Source of the DNA: AP-15 sp963702685
GTDB taxonomy: Bacteria; Pseudomonadota; Alphaproteobacteria; ATCC43930; CGMCC-115725
Assembly (NCBI GenBank): GCA_963702685.1
Contig: CAVPDQ010000009.1
Span: forward strand, 186,001-250,000
Direction: 5' to 3'
DNA length: 64,000 nucleotides
A model generated the notes under the pieces. That model was not told the origin of the DNA. It saw only the letters and a program-made list of their open reading frames with translations, and did not search any database. Position numbers and translations under genes: made by a program. Shown here piece by piece: positions 25,965 to 34,106 of this stretch (the stretch's first letter is position 1; each line of letters starts with the position of its first letter).

Positions 25965-26597
25965 CTACGGCCGGCAGGGTTTGACCGTGCTTCCGAGCTG
26001 ATCCGTTGCGCGGTGCAGCCGGCCTTTCTCCGACAGGCTGCGGAAGGTGATCGACCAGCGCGGCGCCGGCATCGGAGCGATGGGGTGCTCCCATTTGTGC
26101 CGCGCCTCGCCGGTGAGGTGATAGGCCGAGCGCGGCGCCAGCCGTGCCGATGCCCGGTCAAACCCGCCGGCGCGGCGCCGCCGGAAGCGCATCGCGGCGG
26201 CGGTGCCGAGCGAGATGCCGACAATGTGTTCGAACACCGGACGGTCACGGTGCCAGCCGATGTCGGCGCCGGGATCGTAGCGGATCAGCAGAGCCTGGAC
26301 GAATTCATGCGCCGCAAGCCGCGTGAAGCGCGCCGCTTTCGCGCGCAGTGGGAACAGCCAGTCCGGGATCGGTTGCGAGGGAGCGAGGCTCGCATCGTCG
26401 AAATCGTAACCCCAGCCATAGGACACGGTCAGCTGTTTCCCAAACCAGCCGTGAAAGCGGAACGGCGAGAGGTCCGCCGCGTCGATCGCCGCAATCAGGC
26501 TGCGCTCCTCGCTCGGGGTGACGATGGCGTCGGCCTGGGACAATCCGGGAAGCGGCACTTCGCCGAAGAGATCGGGCTGCGCAGAGAGCGAGGTCAT
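25965..26597 (-). CDS. AlkB-like 2-oxoglutarate/Fe(II) dioxygenase
   Basis: A 210-residue protein of the AlkB superfamily, which oxidatively demethylates nucleic acids or proteins. Iron ligands are His116 and Asp118 in WHRDRPVF and His171 in KWEHPI; Arg180 and Arg186 in PRWSITFRS bind 2-oxoglutarate. The N-terminal nucleotide-recognition lid is shorter than in E. coli AlkB and resembles ALKBH2/3-like bacterial forms. The ATG at 26597 has AGGGTGG upstream. The last 20 or so residues extend towards the repeat at 25932 and may be less conserved. Confidence 0.88.
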   Translation of the reverse strand: MTSLSAQPDLFGEVPLPGLSQADAIVTPSEERSLIAAIDAADLSPFRFHGWFGKQLTVSYGWGYDFDDASLAPSQPIPDWLFPLRAKAARFTRLAAHEFVQALLIRYDPGADIGWHRDRPVFEHIVGISLGTAAAMRFRRRRAGGFDRASARLAPRSAYHLTGEARHKWEHPIAPMPAPRWSITFRSLSEKGRLHRATDQLGSTVKPCRP

Positions 26598-26667
26598 CGC
26601 GCCACCCTATTTGGGAAGCGCCGCGCCCGATCTCTATTCGTCCCTCCCTTTGTATCCCGCGGCTCGT

Positions 26668-27423
26668 CTACAACACGGTCTCGCGGCTGACGCCGCGGAC
26701 ATCGACTTCGACATCGAGGCCCAGCACCGGCGGCCGGGCGTAATGCCAGGTGAGCCCGGGGGCGGTGGCGCCGCGGCGCACGAACGCGTCGGCCAGCGCC
26801 GGGTGGATGTCGAAGACAGTATAAAGCTGCGTCGCCGTAACATCGGCCCAGGAGCGGCCGAGGGCCGCCATGCGGGTCTCCATGGCACCGAGCACAAAGC
26901 GCGCCTTCTCGCGCAAGCCCTCGGGCGAGGTGTCGCCGTGGCGGACGATCCGCTCGGCATAGGGGCCCGAGGCGCCATCGGCCTCGCCACTGCCGGCCGC
27001 GACGAAATCGGTCCTGGCATAGCCCGCCTCGGCCGGCACCGTGTAGCAGAAGGCGTAGAGCGAGGGTGTCGCCGGCGGGTCGATCTCAGGGCACACGTTC
27101 GAGCGCGCCACCGGGTTGATCTCGTCGCGAAAGATGCCCCAGCTTGCCAACCGCTCTACGTAATGCCGGTTGAAGGCGACAAACCCCTGATCGGTGAATT
27201 GGGCCGGCGAGCGCAGCTCGCAAGCGCAAAACGCGCCGGGCGGACGGCCGCGCCGTTGCAGATGAGCTTCGATTGCATCGAACCCTTCCGCCAGCGGCAG
27301 CATTCGCGAGAGCCGCGCCCGCTCGATCGCAAAGCCCGGCTCGGCCGCAACCCCGCCCGAATACTGGAACGCATGCTCGATAAAGCGGTAGCCGCCGGGC
27401 GCAAACGTCAGGACATTCGCCAT
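26668..27423 (-). CDS. RidA-like protein, long form
   Basis: A 251-residue protein whose C-terminal half resembles a YjgF/RidA domain (MAALGRSWADVTATQLYTV, then GLTWHYARPPVLGLDVEVD). The N-terminal half (FIEHAFQYSGGVAAEPGF, FCACELRSPAQFT, NPVARSNVCPEID) is conserved with a family of uncharacterised proteins I know from alphaproteobacteria. The ATG at 27423 has GGGGAAGG upstream. It follows the AlkB-like gene's start by 70 bases on the same strand. No catalytic residues can be named. Confidence 0.7.
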   Translation of the reverse strand: MANVLTFAPGGYRFIEHAFQYSGGVAAEPGFAIERARLSRMLPLAEGFDAIEAHLQRRGRPPGAFCACELRSPAQFTDQGFVAFNRHYVERLASWGIFRDEINPVARSNVCPEIDPPATPSLYAFCYTVPAEAGYARTDFVAAGSGEADGASGPYAERIVRHGDTSPEGLREKARFVLGAMETRMAALGRSWADVTATQLYTVFDIHPALADAFVRRGATAPGLTWHYARPPVLGLDVEVDVRGVSRETVL

Positions 27424-27541
27424 CACGAACCTTCCCCTCGTATCAATCGCAAATCGATGCTGTCGGCCGCCCGCACGAGTGCGTCGACGCTGGCGGCTTC
27501 CCGGATTAAATCGTCATTCGGCACCGCAACGGAATGGACAG

Positions 27542-27832
27542 ATGGCCGGTCGGTTGACACTGACCCGCGCGTTTGAGGGCGCTGGCCTGCAAGGCACCGA
27601 TGCCGAGCGGATAGCGACCGAAATTTACGAGGCCATCCATGACAACGTCGCCACCAAGGCCGATCTCGACAATCTCCGCAACGAGCTGGCGATCGCCGTC
27701 CGCGACCTGAAGAATCAGTGTCCCACCGCGCCCGCTCTCAAAGCCCGAGCTGGACGCAAATCGCCCGCTCGACCGCCGCCATGTCGGGCGGGCTCAGCCG
27801 GCCGACGCGATCGCGCAGGCGCAGCTTGCTGA
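27542..27832 (+). CDS. Small coiled-coil protein (DUF1640-like N-terminus, probably truncated)
   Basis: An ORF of 96 residues. The first 60 residues (AFEGAGLQGTDAERIATEI to VATKADLDNLRNELAIAV) match the helical start of DUF1640/CCDC90-type proteins. After KNQ at about 27718 the sequence turns into Arg/Ala/Pro-rich residues that are antisense to the toxin gene on the other strand. I read it as a remnant cut by arrival of the toxin-antitoxin pair. There is no good ribosome site. Confidence 0.4.
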   Translation: MAGRLTLTRAFEGAGLQGTDAERIATEIYEAIHDNVATKADLDNLRNELAIAVRDLKNQCPTAPALKARAGRKSPARPPPCRAGSAGRRDRAGAAC

Positions 27833-28082
27833 CGGTGCTGAGCTGGTCCGCCATCGCCTTTCGCTGCGCGCCCCTGAGCCTGACATAGGCTTCGGCCGGG
27901 TAGAGGCGTGCCACGTTGCTGGTCAGCGGCACCACCTGGACGCGGTTGAGCTCGCGGTTCGCTGCATCGTTGCTGACGACGACGGCGGGCCGGGTCTTGC
28001 GGATCTCGCCGCCGATCGCGGGGTCGAACGCCACCCACCATACCTCGCCGCGTTGCGGCGGGTCAGCGGGGCTCGTCGGCAA
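27738..28082 (-). CDS. MazF/PemK-type endoribonuclease toxin
   Basis: A 114-residue toxin. The family motifs are RGEVWWVAFDPAIGGEIRKTRPAVVVS near the N-terminus (PAVVVSND), VQVVPLTSN in the middle and QLSTVSKLRL at the end. MazF toxins cut mRNA at short motifs. It overlaps the antitoxin gene upstream by 20 bases, which fits a coupled type II operon. Its 3' end overlaps the truncated DUF1640-like ORF on the other strand. Confidence 0.9.
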   Translation of the reverse strand: MPTSPADPPQRGEVWWVAFDPAIGGEIRKTRPAVVVSNDAANRELNRVQVVPLTSNVARLYPAEAYVRLRGAQRKAMADQLSTVSKLRLRDRVGRLSPPDMAAVERAICVQLGL

Positions 28083-28293
28083 TGTCCGGGGCCAGGTTCT
28101 CGACCCACTCCGCCGCGTCGCGCTCCCGCGCTTCGTCGGCGGCCATCGCCCGATAGCCCTCGATCAAATCCCGCTGCATCACATGGGGGCGGGCGAGGTC
28201 GTTCAGAAAGCGGCTGATCCGCCGCCGTCCGACCACATTGTGGAGGCCGGCGTAGACCTCGTCATCGACGGTGATCGTCAGCTTTTTTGACAT
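28063..28293 (-). CDS. Antitoxin of the MazF-type pair
   Basis: A 76-residue protein with an N-terminal ribbon-helix-helix-like segment (KLTITVDDEVYAGLHNVVG) and an acidic C-terminal tail (AEWVENLAPDIADEPR), the layout of antitoxins that bind DNA with the first half and toxin with the second. The ATG at 28293 has GAAGGG upstream. A 15-base palindrome lies 16 bases upstream, probably the autoregulatory operator. Confidence 0.85.
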   Translation of the reverse strand: MSKKLTITVDDEVYAGLHNVVGRRRISRFLNDLARPHVMQRDLIEGYRAMAADEARERDAAEWVENLAPDIADEPR

Positions 28294-28308
28294 CGCGCCC
28301 TTCCGAAC

Positions 28309-28323
28309 ACGTATTTAATACGT
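28309..28323. promoter_or_regulatory. Palindromic operator upstream of the toxin-antitoxin operon
   Basis: ACGTATT-T-AATACGT is a perfect 7+1+7 palindrome, A/T-rich in a GC-rich background, 16 bases upstream of the antitoxin ATG. On the minus strand it overlaps a TATTAA -10-like hexamer. It fits binding by the ribbon-helix-helix antitoxin, which is inference. Confidence 0.65.
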
Positions 28324-28362
28324 ATAAGGCTGCGACAATCAAGCCCGCATGCCGCCGTCGGG

Positions 28363-29358
28363 TCAGCGGGGTTCGCCGGCGAAAGTGTCTTGCAATGCGG
28401 CAAGGCGGACGAGAGCGGGTGCGGGGAGGGGGCCTTTTTCGGCGGCGGCGGCGGCGGCTTCGAGGTGTTCGAGGGTCGAATAGCCGACGAGTGCCGTCGT
28501 CACCGCGTTGTGGGAGATGACGAAGCGGATCGATGCCTCGATCAGGTTCGCGGCAAAGCCTTCGCGGACCAGGGCTTCGAGGCGGCGGGCGCGCTCGACA
28601 TCGGTCTTGTAGCTCGACCCCGAGCCGATCGGCTCGACCGAGGGCGAGCCCAAGGGATGGCGGGCTTCGGTGCCGCTCAACGCGCCCGCGGCCAAGACCC
28701 GGATCGCGATCACGCCCATCGACGCCGCTTTCGTATGCGCCAGGAGATCGTCGAAATCATGCGCCGGATAGCCCGCCGGCACCGCCCGCCCCGCGCTCGG
28801 GTTCAGCATGTTGTAGCTGACCTGCGCGGTATCGAAGGCATGCGCATCGGCGACCCGGTGCAATGCCACGCTGTCGCCGACCGCGGTGATGCCGAAAAAC
28901 CGGGTCTTGCCGTCCCGCCGCAATCGCTCGAACGCCGGCACCACCTCGCCGAGCACTGTCTCGGGCGTCAGGTCGGAATCATCCCCCGCAAGTGTGATGT
29001 GGTTGTGCAATTGGAAGAGATCGACATGGTCGAGCTGGAGCCGCGCCAAGCTCGCCTCCAGCGATTCGGTGATCGCCGCGGCGATGCGGCCCTTGGCGGC
29101 GGCCGGGACGCGCACCTTGGTGCCGACGACGATGTCGGGCTTCAGGCTTTTCAGCACCCGGCCGAGGTTCTTCTCCGATTCGCCGTTGCCGTACATCGCC
29201 GCGGTGTCGAAGTAGTTGATGCCGAGCTCGATCGCGCGGGCCACCGCGCGTTCCTGGTCGGCCGCCGCCCCCTTGACCATAAGCCCGCCGACCGCGCCGC
29301 AGCCAAAGCCCAGCGCGGAAATCGCGACCCCCGTGCGGCCCAGCGTTCTGCGCTCCAT
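28363..29358 (-). CDS. Aldo/keto reductase (first copy)
   Basis: A 331-residue AKR superfamily protein. The catalytic tetrad is Asp51 and Tyr56 in FDTAAMYGNGESE, Lys81 in VGTKV and a His in LFQLHNH (118-120). It is the longer form found in AKR families acting on aldehydes or sugars with NADPH. The ATG at 29358 has AGGAG 8 bases upstream. No operon partner is evident. It shares little sequence with the AKR at 40725, so the two are not recent duplicates. Confidence 0.9.
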   Translation of the reverse strand: MERRTLGRTGVAISALGFGCGAVGGLMVKGAAADQERAVARAIELGINYFDTAAMYGNGESEKNLGRVLKSLKPDIVVGTKVRVPAAAKGRIAAAITESLEASLARLQLDHVDLFQLHNHITLAGDDSDLTPETVLGEVVPAFERLRRDGKTRFFGITAVGDSVALHRVADAHAFDTAQVSYNMLNPSAGRAVPAGYPAHDFDDLLAHTKAASMGVIAIRVLAAGALSGTEARHPLGSPSVEPIGSGSSYKTDVERARRLEALVREGFAANLIEASIRFVISHNAVTTALVGYSTLEHLEAAAAAAEKGPLPAPALVRLAALQDTFAGEPR

Positions 29359-29605
29359 TGTCCGGTCTCCTTTGAGATGCCGCGCGCCCACGCGCGCCCG
29401 CCTTGCCGGATCAAATCCATGCCGTTCCGGCGTGTCAACGCCACCCGGCGCAGCGAGTCCAATCGTCTTTCCAGTCTGCCCGCCTTTTGGCGGCGTCACA
29501 GGTTGTGGGAGCAGCCGCCCTGTTGACGGATTTTTGACGCTGCGCGATCCTGGAGGCCGAGCTATGATCGCTCAACGCAAATCCCGCGATCGAGGAGAGC
29601 ACGCG

Positions 29606-30881
29606 ATGAAGAAGAGCGGCATGCTGTTGGCGGCGGCTCTGCTGCTGACGGCCGGTCTCGTGCCGTTGACAGGCCCCGGCGGTATCCGGTCGCCGCTCGG
29701 CGCTGCTGTTGCCAAGGCGGCCACGGCGACACCGGGGACGACCGCAAACCCGTGCGCGCCCCCGAGCGCCATCAGCCCGAACATATCCGAGACGGCGTGG
29801 CAGCTGCTCGTTGCCGCCACCTGCCCGGTCAATTCCAGCCAAATATCCGTTTGTGGTATGGGAAAACTGGATCGAGCAGGACGCAGATGTACCCGGCCAA
29901 TCCGGCAAACGGCCTTGTCGTCCCGAACGCCAACGCGGAGCCGGCGAGCGCGCCGACGCATCTCCTGCACGAGAGCCCGTTCACCTTGCTGCGGAACCCC
30001 AAACTCGGGACCACCGTGCCGGGGTTGCTCGGCGGCGCCGACCAGAACTGCAACAAGGCGGGGAAGCCGCCCAAGAACCAGCCGAACCTGGTCATTTGCG
30101 AAGAGGTCCGGCTGAATGGCGCGGCCGAGGATTACATCGCCGGCAATGGTTTCTGGAACCGGGCCGGCCAAACCAATGCCGCGATCGCCGACCAAAAAAT
30201 CCAGTTCCCGGCTGCGGCGATCGAATACAAATCCGATTGGATTCAAACTTCGTCGTTGATCGATCTCAAGACCAAGCAGCGCGTACAGCAACAACTTGCA
30301 GCAAGCTTCCGGCCGGGTTTGCCACCACCATGATCCACGTCGAGATGGTCAACGGCAACTGCTTCGCGCTCGCCGGGATGCATCTGATCTCGAAGCTGCT
30401 GGATCAATGGATCTGGGCGACGTTCGAGCCGCAGTTCAACACGACCAACCCCAATCGTTGCGTGGTGCTGGGCTGCATCGACAAGTTTGGCTCCTCGCCG
30501 GCGATGGTCGACGGATCGAGCAGAAACAGCCAGACGATAACCACGAGGCTGAAGACGTTGATGACGGCCGCGAACCTGGCGCCGGAATGGTAGAATTACC
30601 GCCTCGACGCGGTGCAGACGAGCTTCTTCAACCCCGGGCTGTCGGGCAATTCGATCATCGAAGGGGAGAATGTCGGCATGCCGCTGTCGCAAGCGTCGTG
30701 CATCTCCTGTCACGCGATTTCGTCGATCGAGAACAACGGCACCGACGGCATTACGTTGTTGACCTCGAACCCGGTCGGCGCACCCAAGCCGCTGCCGTCG
30801 AATGCCTGGATTCGCCGCGATTTCGTCTGGTCGATGTTCCTGGCGTGCCCAGGCGGCGCCCAGAAATGCGCGACGAACTGA
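29606..30881 (+). pseudogene. Secreted single-heme c-type cytochrome-like protein, degraded
   Basis: Pieces in shifting frames form one protein of about 420 residues: a signal peptide from ATG 29606 (MKKSGMLLAAALLLTAGLVP), then YPFVVWENWIEQDADV in a second frame, then YPANPANGLVVPNANAEPA to IDLKT in a third, then HVEMVNGNCFALAGM back in the second frame. An in-frame TAG at 30591-30593 interrupts this frame just before NYRLDAVQTSFFNP. The heme site SCISCHAIS lies at about 30700. The stop is at 30879-30881. At least three indels and one nonsense change are needed, which favours true decay. GGAGAG precedes the start. Confidence 0.72.
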
Positions 30882-30890
30882 GCCCTGCGG

Positions 30891-31574
30891 TCACCTGACC
30901 GCTATGGCCGCCGTCTCCAGCAAGCCGCGGCGCCGCAGATCGGCGAGCGTCGCGGTGAAATGGGCGGCGGCCGAGCGGCCGAGGCCTTCGAGCCAGTTCT
31001 GATCGAGAAACGAGGCGAGCGCCGGCTGGCCGAGTTCGGCCTCCCACAAAATGCCGAGCAGCGAAGCCGCCGCTTCGTCGGCTTCGCGCGCCAGTGGCGA
31101 GAGCACCGCGGCGCGCTCGGCGGTCGCGCGATCGAGCGTGTCGGGGCCGGGGCCGAGGCCAAAATCGACGAGCCGCCGCCGCTCGGCCGGGGCCAGCACG
31201 AAATGCGCGATTTCGTGCAGGATCACATAGGCCTCCGTGCCGCCGTTCAGCGCCGTCCCGTCCCAATTGAAGGCGCACTGCGCTTCGGGCGGATAGACCG
31301 GCACGCCAAAGGTGAGAGCGAGATCGAGCGCGGCAAGCCGATGCGCTTCCGCCCGCCGGGCAGGCGCGGCGCGGTCGGGTGAGGTCGTCCGTATCTTCAG
31401 AAATGCGGTGCGTGAGGCCGGGTCGCGCAGCCCTCCCATAAAATGGTCGAGCGCCTTGCCGAGATGCTCGCGCGGGATCGGCGTCAGGATCATCGGCGCG
31501 CGCCGCTCACAGCGCCCCGGCGGCGGTCGCTTCGATCCGCGCGGGTAGCTCTTTTCGTCCGGAGGCTCGCTCAC
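30891..31574 (-). CDS. HExxH zinc-site protein coupled to an ECF sigma factor
   Basis: A 227-residue protein with HEIAH at 120-124 (AYVILHEIAHFVLAP), the zinc-metallopeptidase signature, and a downstream acidic helix AREADEAAASLLG that could give the third ligand. The rest resembles uncharacterised proteins. The GTG start at 31574 overlaps the stop of the upstream sigma factor gene (GTGA), so the two are translationally coupled. ECF sigma factors are often encoded next to their regulators, and a protease-like partner could be regulatory. No membrane segment is seen. Confidence 0.75.
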   Translation of the reverse strand: MSEPPDEKSYPRGSKRPPPGRCERRAPMILTPIPREHLGKALDHFMGGLRDPASRTAFLKIRTTSPDRAAPARRAEAHRLAALDLALTFGVPVYPPEAQCAFNWDGTALNGGTEAYVILHEIAHFVLAPAERRRLVDFGLGPGPDTLDRATAERAAVLSPLAREADEAAASLLGILWEAELGQPALASFLDQNWLEGLGRSAAAHFTATLADLRRRGLLETAAIAVR

Positions 31575-32122
31575 TCCACATGCTTGACGCTCCGCGATGC
31601 CGCGGCGGCCCGGTGTTTCGAGCGTTCGGCCTCGTCGCCGTCGATCAGGCGGCGCAGCCGCTCGCGAGCGCGCGACAGCCGCGACATGACCGTGCCGATC
31701 GGCACCCCCAGCACCCGCGCCGCTTCACCATAGGAGAGGTCTTCGACGCCAACGAGCAGCAGCACCGTGCGCTGCTTTTCGGGCAAGCTGGCAAAACCGC
31801 GCAGCAGGTCGCGATGCTGCAGAGCGGTGTCCTGGCCGCCATTGACGCCGGGCGGTTCTCGTTCCGCGATCTGAGTCAAAGGGTCGAATATGCCCCAACG
31901 CTTTTCGCGCTCCTGGTCGCTCAAAAATCGATTATACAAAATCGTGTAAAGCCAGCCTTGCAGGCTGCCCTCGACCCGCAGCAGATGCCAGCGCGAGAGC
32001 GCGCGCTCGAGCGTATCCTGGACCAGATCGTCGGCCCGTTCACGGTCGCCGTGTAGCAGCGCGCGGGCAAAGCGGCGCAAGCCGGGAATGTGCGGCTCGA
32101 TCAGAGCGGCCTTGCTGGGCAT
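31571..32122 (-). CDS. ECF RNA polymerase sigma factor, copy 1
   Basis: A 183-residue sigma-70 family protein with region 2 (ADDLVQDTLERALSRWHLL and GWLYTILYNRFLSDQ) and region 4 (LSYGEAARVLGVPIGTVMSR). It is strongly similar to the sigma at 33128, including the start AALIEPHIPGLRRFA. The ATG at 32122 has GAAGAG upstream. Instead of an anti-sigma gene its downstream partner is the HExxH protein. The anti-sigma gene of the other copy lies just upstream in the same direction. Confidence 0.9.
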   Translation of the reverse strand: MPSKAALIEPHIPGLRRFARALLHGDRERADDLVQDTLERALSRWHLLRVEGSLQGWLYTILYNRFLSDQEREKRWGIFDPLTQIAEREPPGVNGGQDTALQHRDLLRGFASLPEKQRTVLLLVGVEDLSYGEAARVLGVPIGTVMSRLSRARERLRRLIDGDEAERSKHRAAAASRSVKHVE

Positions 32123-32291
32123 AGCATCACTCTTCGATCGATAAGCACCGATGCGGGGGACAATAGTCCGCCGGTAATCGGCGGCATCCATCGCGTGATC
32201 ACATTGGCGTGAAAAGCGGCGCGCAAATCTTTGGCGCCGGCGGCGGTTTTTTCGAGGGGGCCGCGCCGGCTTCAGGCCCCAACCGAGCGGA

Positions 32292-33131
32292 TCAGCTGGG
32301 CTTGCCGGGCGCGGTTGGGGTTTTGGCTTTGCCGGCGTCGCCGGTCGTCTGACGGTAGACGGTCTCGGCAATGCGCATCAACGCGGCGCGGTCGGCTTTG
32401 GCGGCAAGCGCATAGCCAAACCCTTGGTCCGACCAATAAAAGGCGCCGATGCCGGCATCTTCGCGATAGCGGAACGCCGTCTCGCCGTCGACACCGGAGC
32501 GCAGGTACAAAGTCAACCGCTCGCCCTTGGCATTCTGGTACATGAACTGCGCCGCAGGCCCGTCCTCGGCCGGCAACAGCCGCCCGCCCATCAGCTGAAA
32601 CCCGGCCGAAGTCAGGTCCGGCACGATCAGCGGCCGGCCGAGACGCTTCGACAGCCACTGCACCAAATGCACTTCCTGCGCGGCATCGACCTCGACCGGA
32701 TGGCGCACCTCGACGGAAAACGTCCGGTACGCCCTGATGGCGTCGGTCGTAATTCGCCGCGCGACGGTCGTGCCGCCGCCGGCCGAAAACAGCCAGCGCG
32801 GCGCCAGGCTTTGCGCGGTCCAGCCGGCTGCTCCGCCAAGCGCCAGCAAGACGAGCCCGGCAGCGATCCGGGTCCAGCGCCACTGCCGGCGCTGGCGCTG
32901 CGCGGCGAGCAGACGGGCAACCCGCAGGCGGCCCGGCATCGATGCGCCATCGGGGAGCGCAAAGACCGCCCGCAGCGCCTGCCGCTGCTCCGCATATTGG
33001 GTGAAGCGCGCCCTCTCCTCGGGGTGGGCATCGAGCCAGCTCTCGACCGTCGTCGCGCGCTGCGGCGTCAGCTGCCGGTCGATGCCGGCGTGCAGGTCGC
33101 TCTCCTCCACGATGGCGCGCGGCCCGCTCAT
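32292..33131 (-). CDS. Anti-sigma factor, membrane-anchored
   Basis: A 279-residue protein. The N-terminal cytoplasmic part (residues 1-85) has the anti-sigma pattern ESDLHAGIDRQLTPQRATTVESWL. One transmembrane helix is at about 89-108 (IAAGLVLLALGGAAGWTAQS). The periplasmic part continues to the C-terminus. No HxxxCxxC zinc motif is present, so it is not a ZAS-type anti-sigma. Its ATG overlaps the stop of the sigma gene at 33128 (ATGA). It probably restrains that sigma factor and, because the sigma at 31571 is so similar, perhaps both. Confidence 0.85.
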   Translation of the reverse strand: MSGPRAIVEESDLHAGIDRQLTPQRATTVESWLDAHPEERARFTQYAEQRQALRAVFALPDGASMPGRLRVARLLAAQRQRRQWRWTRIAAGLVLLALGGAAGWTAQSLAPRWLFSAGGGTTVARRITTDAIRAYRTFSVEVRHPVEVDAAQEVHLVQWLSKRLGRPLIVPDLTSAGFQLMGGRLLPAEDGPAAQFMYQNAKGERLTLYLRSGVDGETAFRYREDAGIGAFYWSDQGFGYALAAKADRAALMRIAETVYRQTTGDAGKAKTPTAPGKPS

Positions 33132-33655
33132 CGTGCGCCTCTCGCGCTGACGTCCGTGCGGTGCGGATCGGCGTTCAGGTATTGCCGCAGACGGTCGCGG
33201 CCGCGTGACAACCGGGACATTACAGTGCCGGTCGGCACGCCGAGCACGCGTGCTGCTTCCTCGTAGGAGAGATCTTCGACCGCGATCAGCAGAAGCACCG
33301 AGCGCTGCTCTTCCGGCAGCGTCGAAAAGGCACGCACCAGGTCACGGTGCTCGAGGGCGGAATCCTGCCCGCCGGAAATTCGCGGCAGCTCAGCCTCGAC
33401 CGCTTCGGTCAGCGGGTTGTGGATGCCGCGCCGTGCCCAGCGCCGCTGGTCGCTGAGAAACCGATTGTACAGGATGGTGTAGAGCCAACCGCGCAAGCCG
33501 TTCTTGGCGTTGCGCAAATGCCAGCGGGACAGCGCCCGCTCCAGGCTGTCCTGAACCAGATCGTCGGCGCGTTCCCGATCGCCGCGCAGCAGCCCGCACG
33601 CAAAGCGGCGCAGACCGGGGATATGCGGTTCAATCAGGGCGGCCTGGTCCGGCAT
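33128..33655 (-). CDS. ECF RNA polymerase sigma factor, copy 2
   Basis: A 175-residue ECF sigma factor with region 2 (ADDLVQDSLERALSRWHL, GWLYTILYNRFLSDQ) and region 4 (LSYEEAARVLGVPTGTVMSRL). The ATG at 33655 has GGGGAAGG upstream. It is first in a sigma/anti-sigma operon. The two sigma factors share most of region 2 and region 4, so they probably recognise similar promoters and arose by local duplication. Confidence 0.92.
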   Translation of the reverse strand: MPDQAALIEPHIPGLRRFACGLLRGDRERADDLVQDSLERALSRWHLRNAKNGLRGWLYTILYNRFLSDQRRWARRGIHNPLTEAVEAELPRISGGQDSALEHRDLVRAFSTLPEEQRSVLLLIAVEDLSYEEAARVLGVPTGTVMSRLSRGRDRLRQYLNADPHRTDVSARGAR

Positions 33656-34106
33656 CGCCTTCCCCAAATGCAGACGGCTGCCGGGGAGCCCCAGGCGAAT
33701 CCGCTGCACCGGCTGCTGTCCTCGCCCGACCGCCGGCGCCAAGACCGGAAGGACGGGCATCATCGATGTGCTTGCATGCAAGGTAGGTTGCCCGGACGGT
33801 CGATCAGGGTGGCAATTTGCGGTCAAGACGCGACGTCGACAGCGCCGCCGGCCGTTTATGGCCACGTCACGTTATGACCGCCGGCGCGGAGCTTTATTCC
33901 GCGAGCGCGCATCGGCTCACACGGATGGCGCCAGGGCCGAATTTGTTGCTCCCGCCAATGCCGCGCGCAACGCCTCCTCCTTGGTGTGGTCGAAGGAAGT
34001 CCGCAGCACGTGCCGCCGACCCCTTGCAGATCCGCCAGCACCTCGTCGGTGGTCATTTTGCGGATCAAGAGGAACAGCTATGAGAAAGGCATCGCCGCGG
34101 CCAACT
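33656..34106. other. 451-base region without a supportable gene
   Basis: Short open frames exist on both strands. The only one with protein-like composition is a possible minus-strand reading, TSFDHTKEEALRAALAGAT (about 33920-34000), which would need a frameshift to join an ATG at 34056 (MTTDEVLADLQGVGG). No promoter, RNA or repeat could be supported. Confidence 0.4.

Noticed and set aside
32123..32291. Spacer between the anti-sigma gene and the second sigma gene considered as a small RNA
   Set aside because: No hairpin plus T-run or promoter could be shown, only GC-rich sequence.
33856..34068. Minus-strand ORF starting MIRKMTTDEVLADLQ
   Set aside because: Only the first 18 residues look protein-like; the rest is Arg/Cys-rich, and joining it to another frame needs an unsupported indel.
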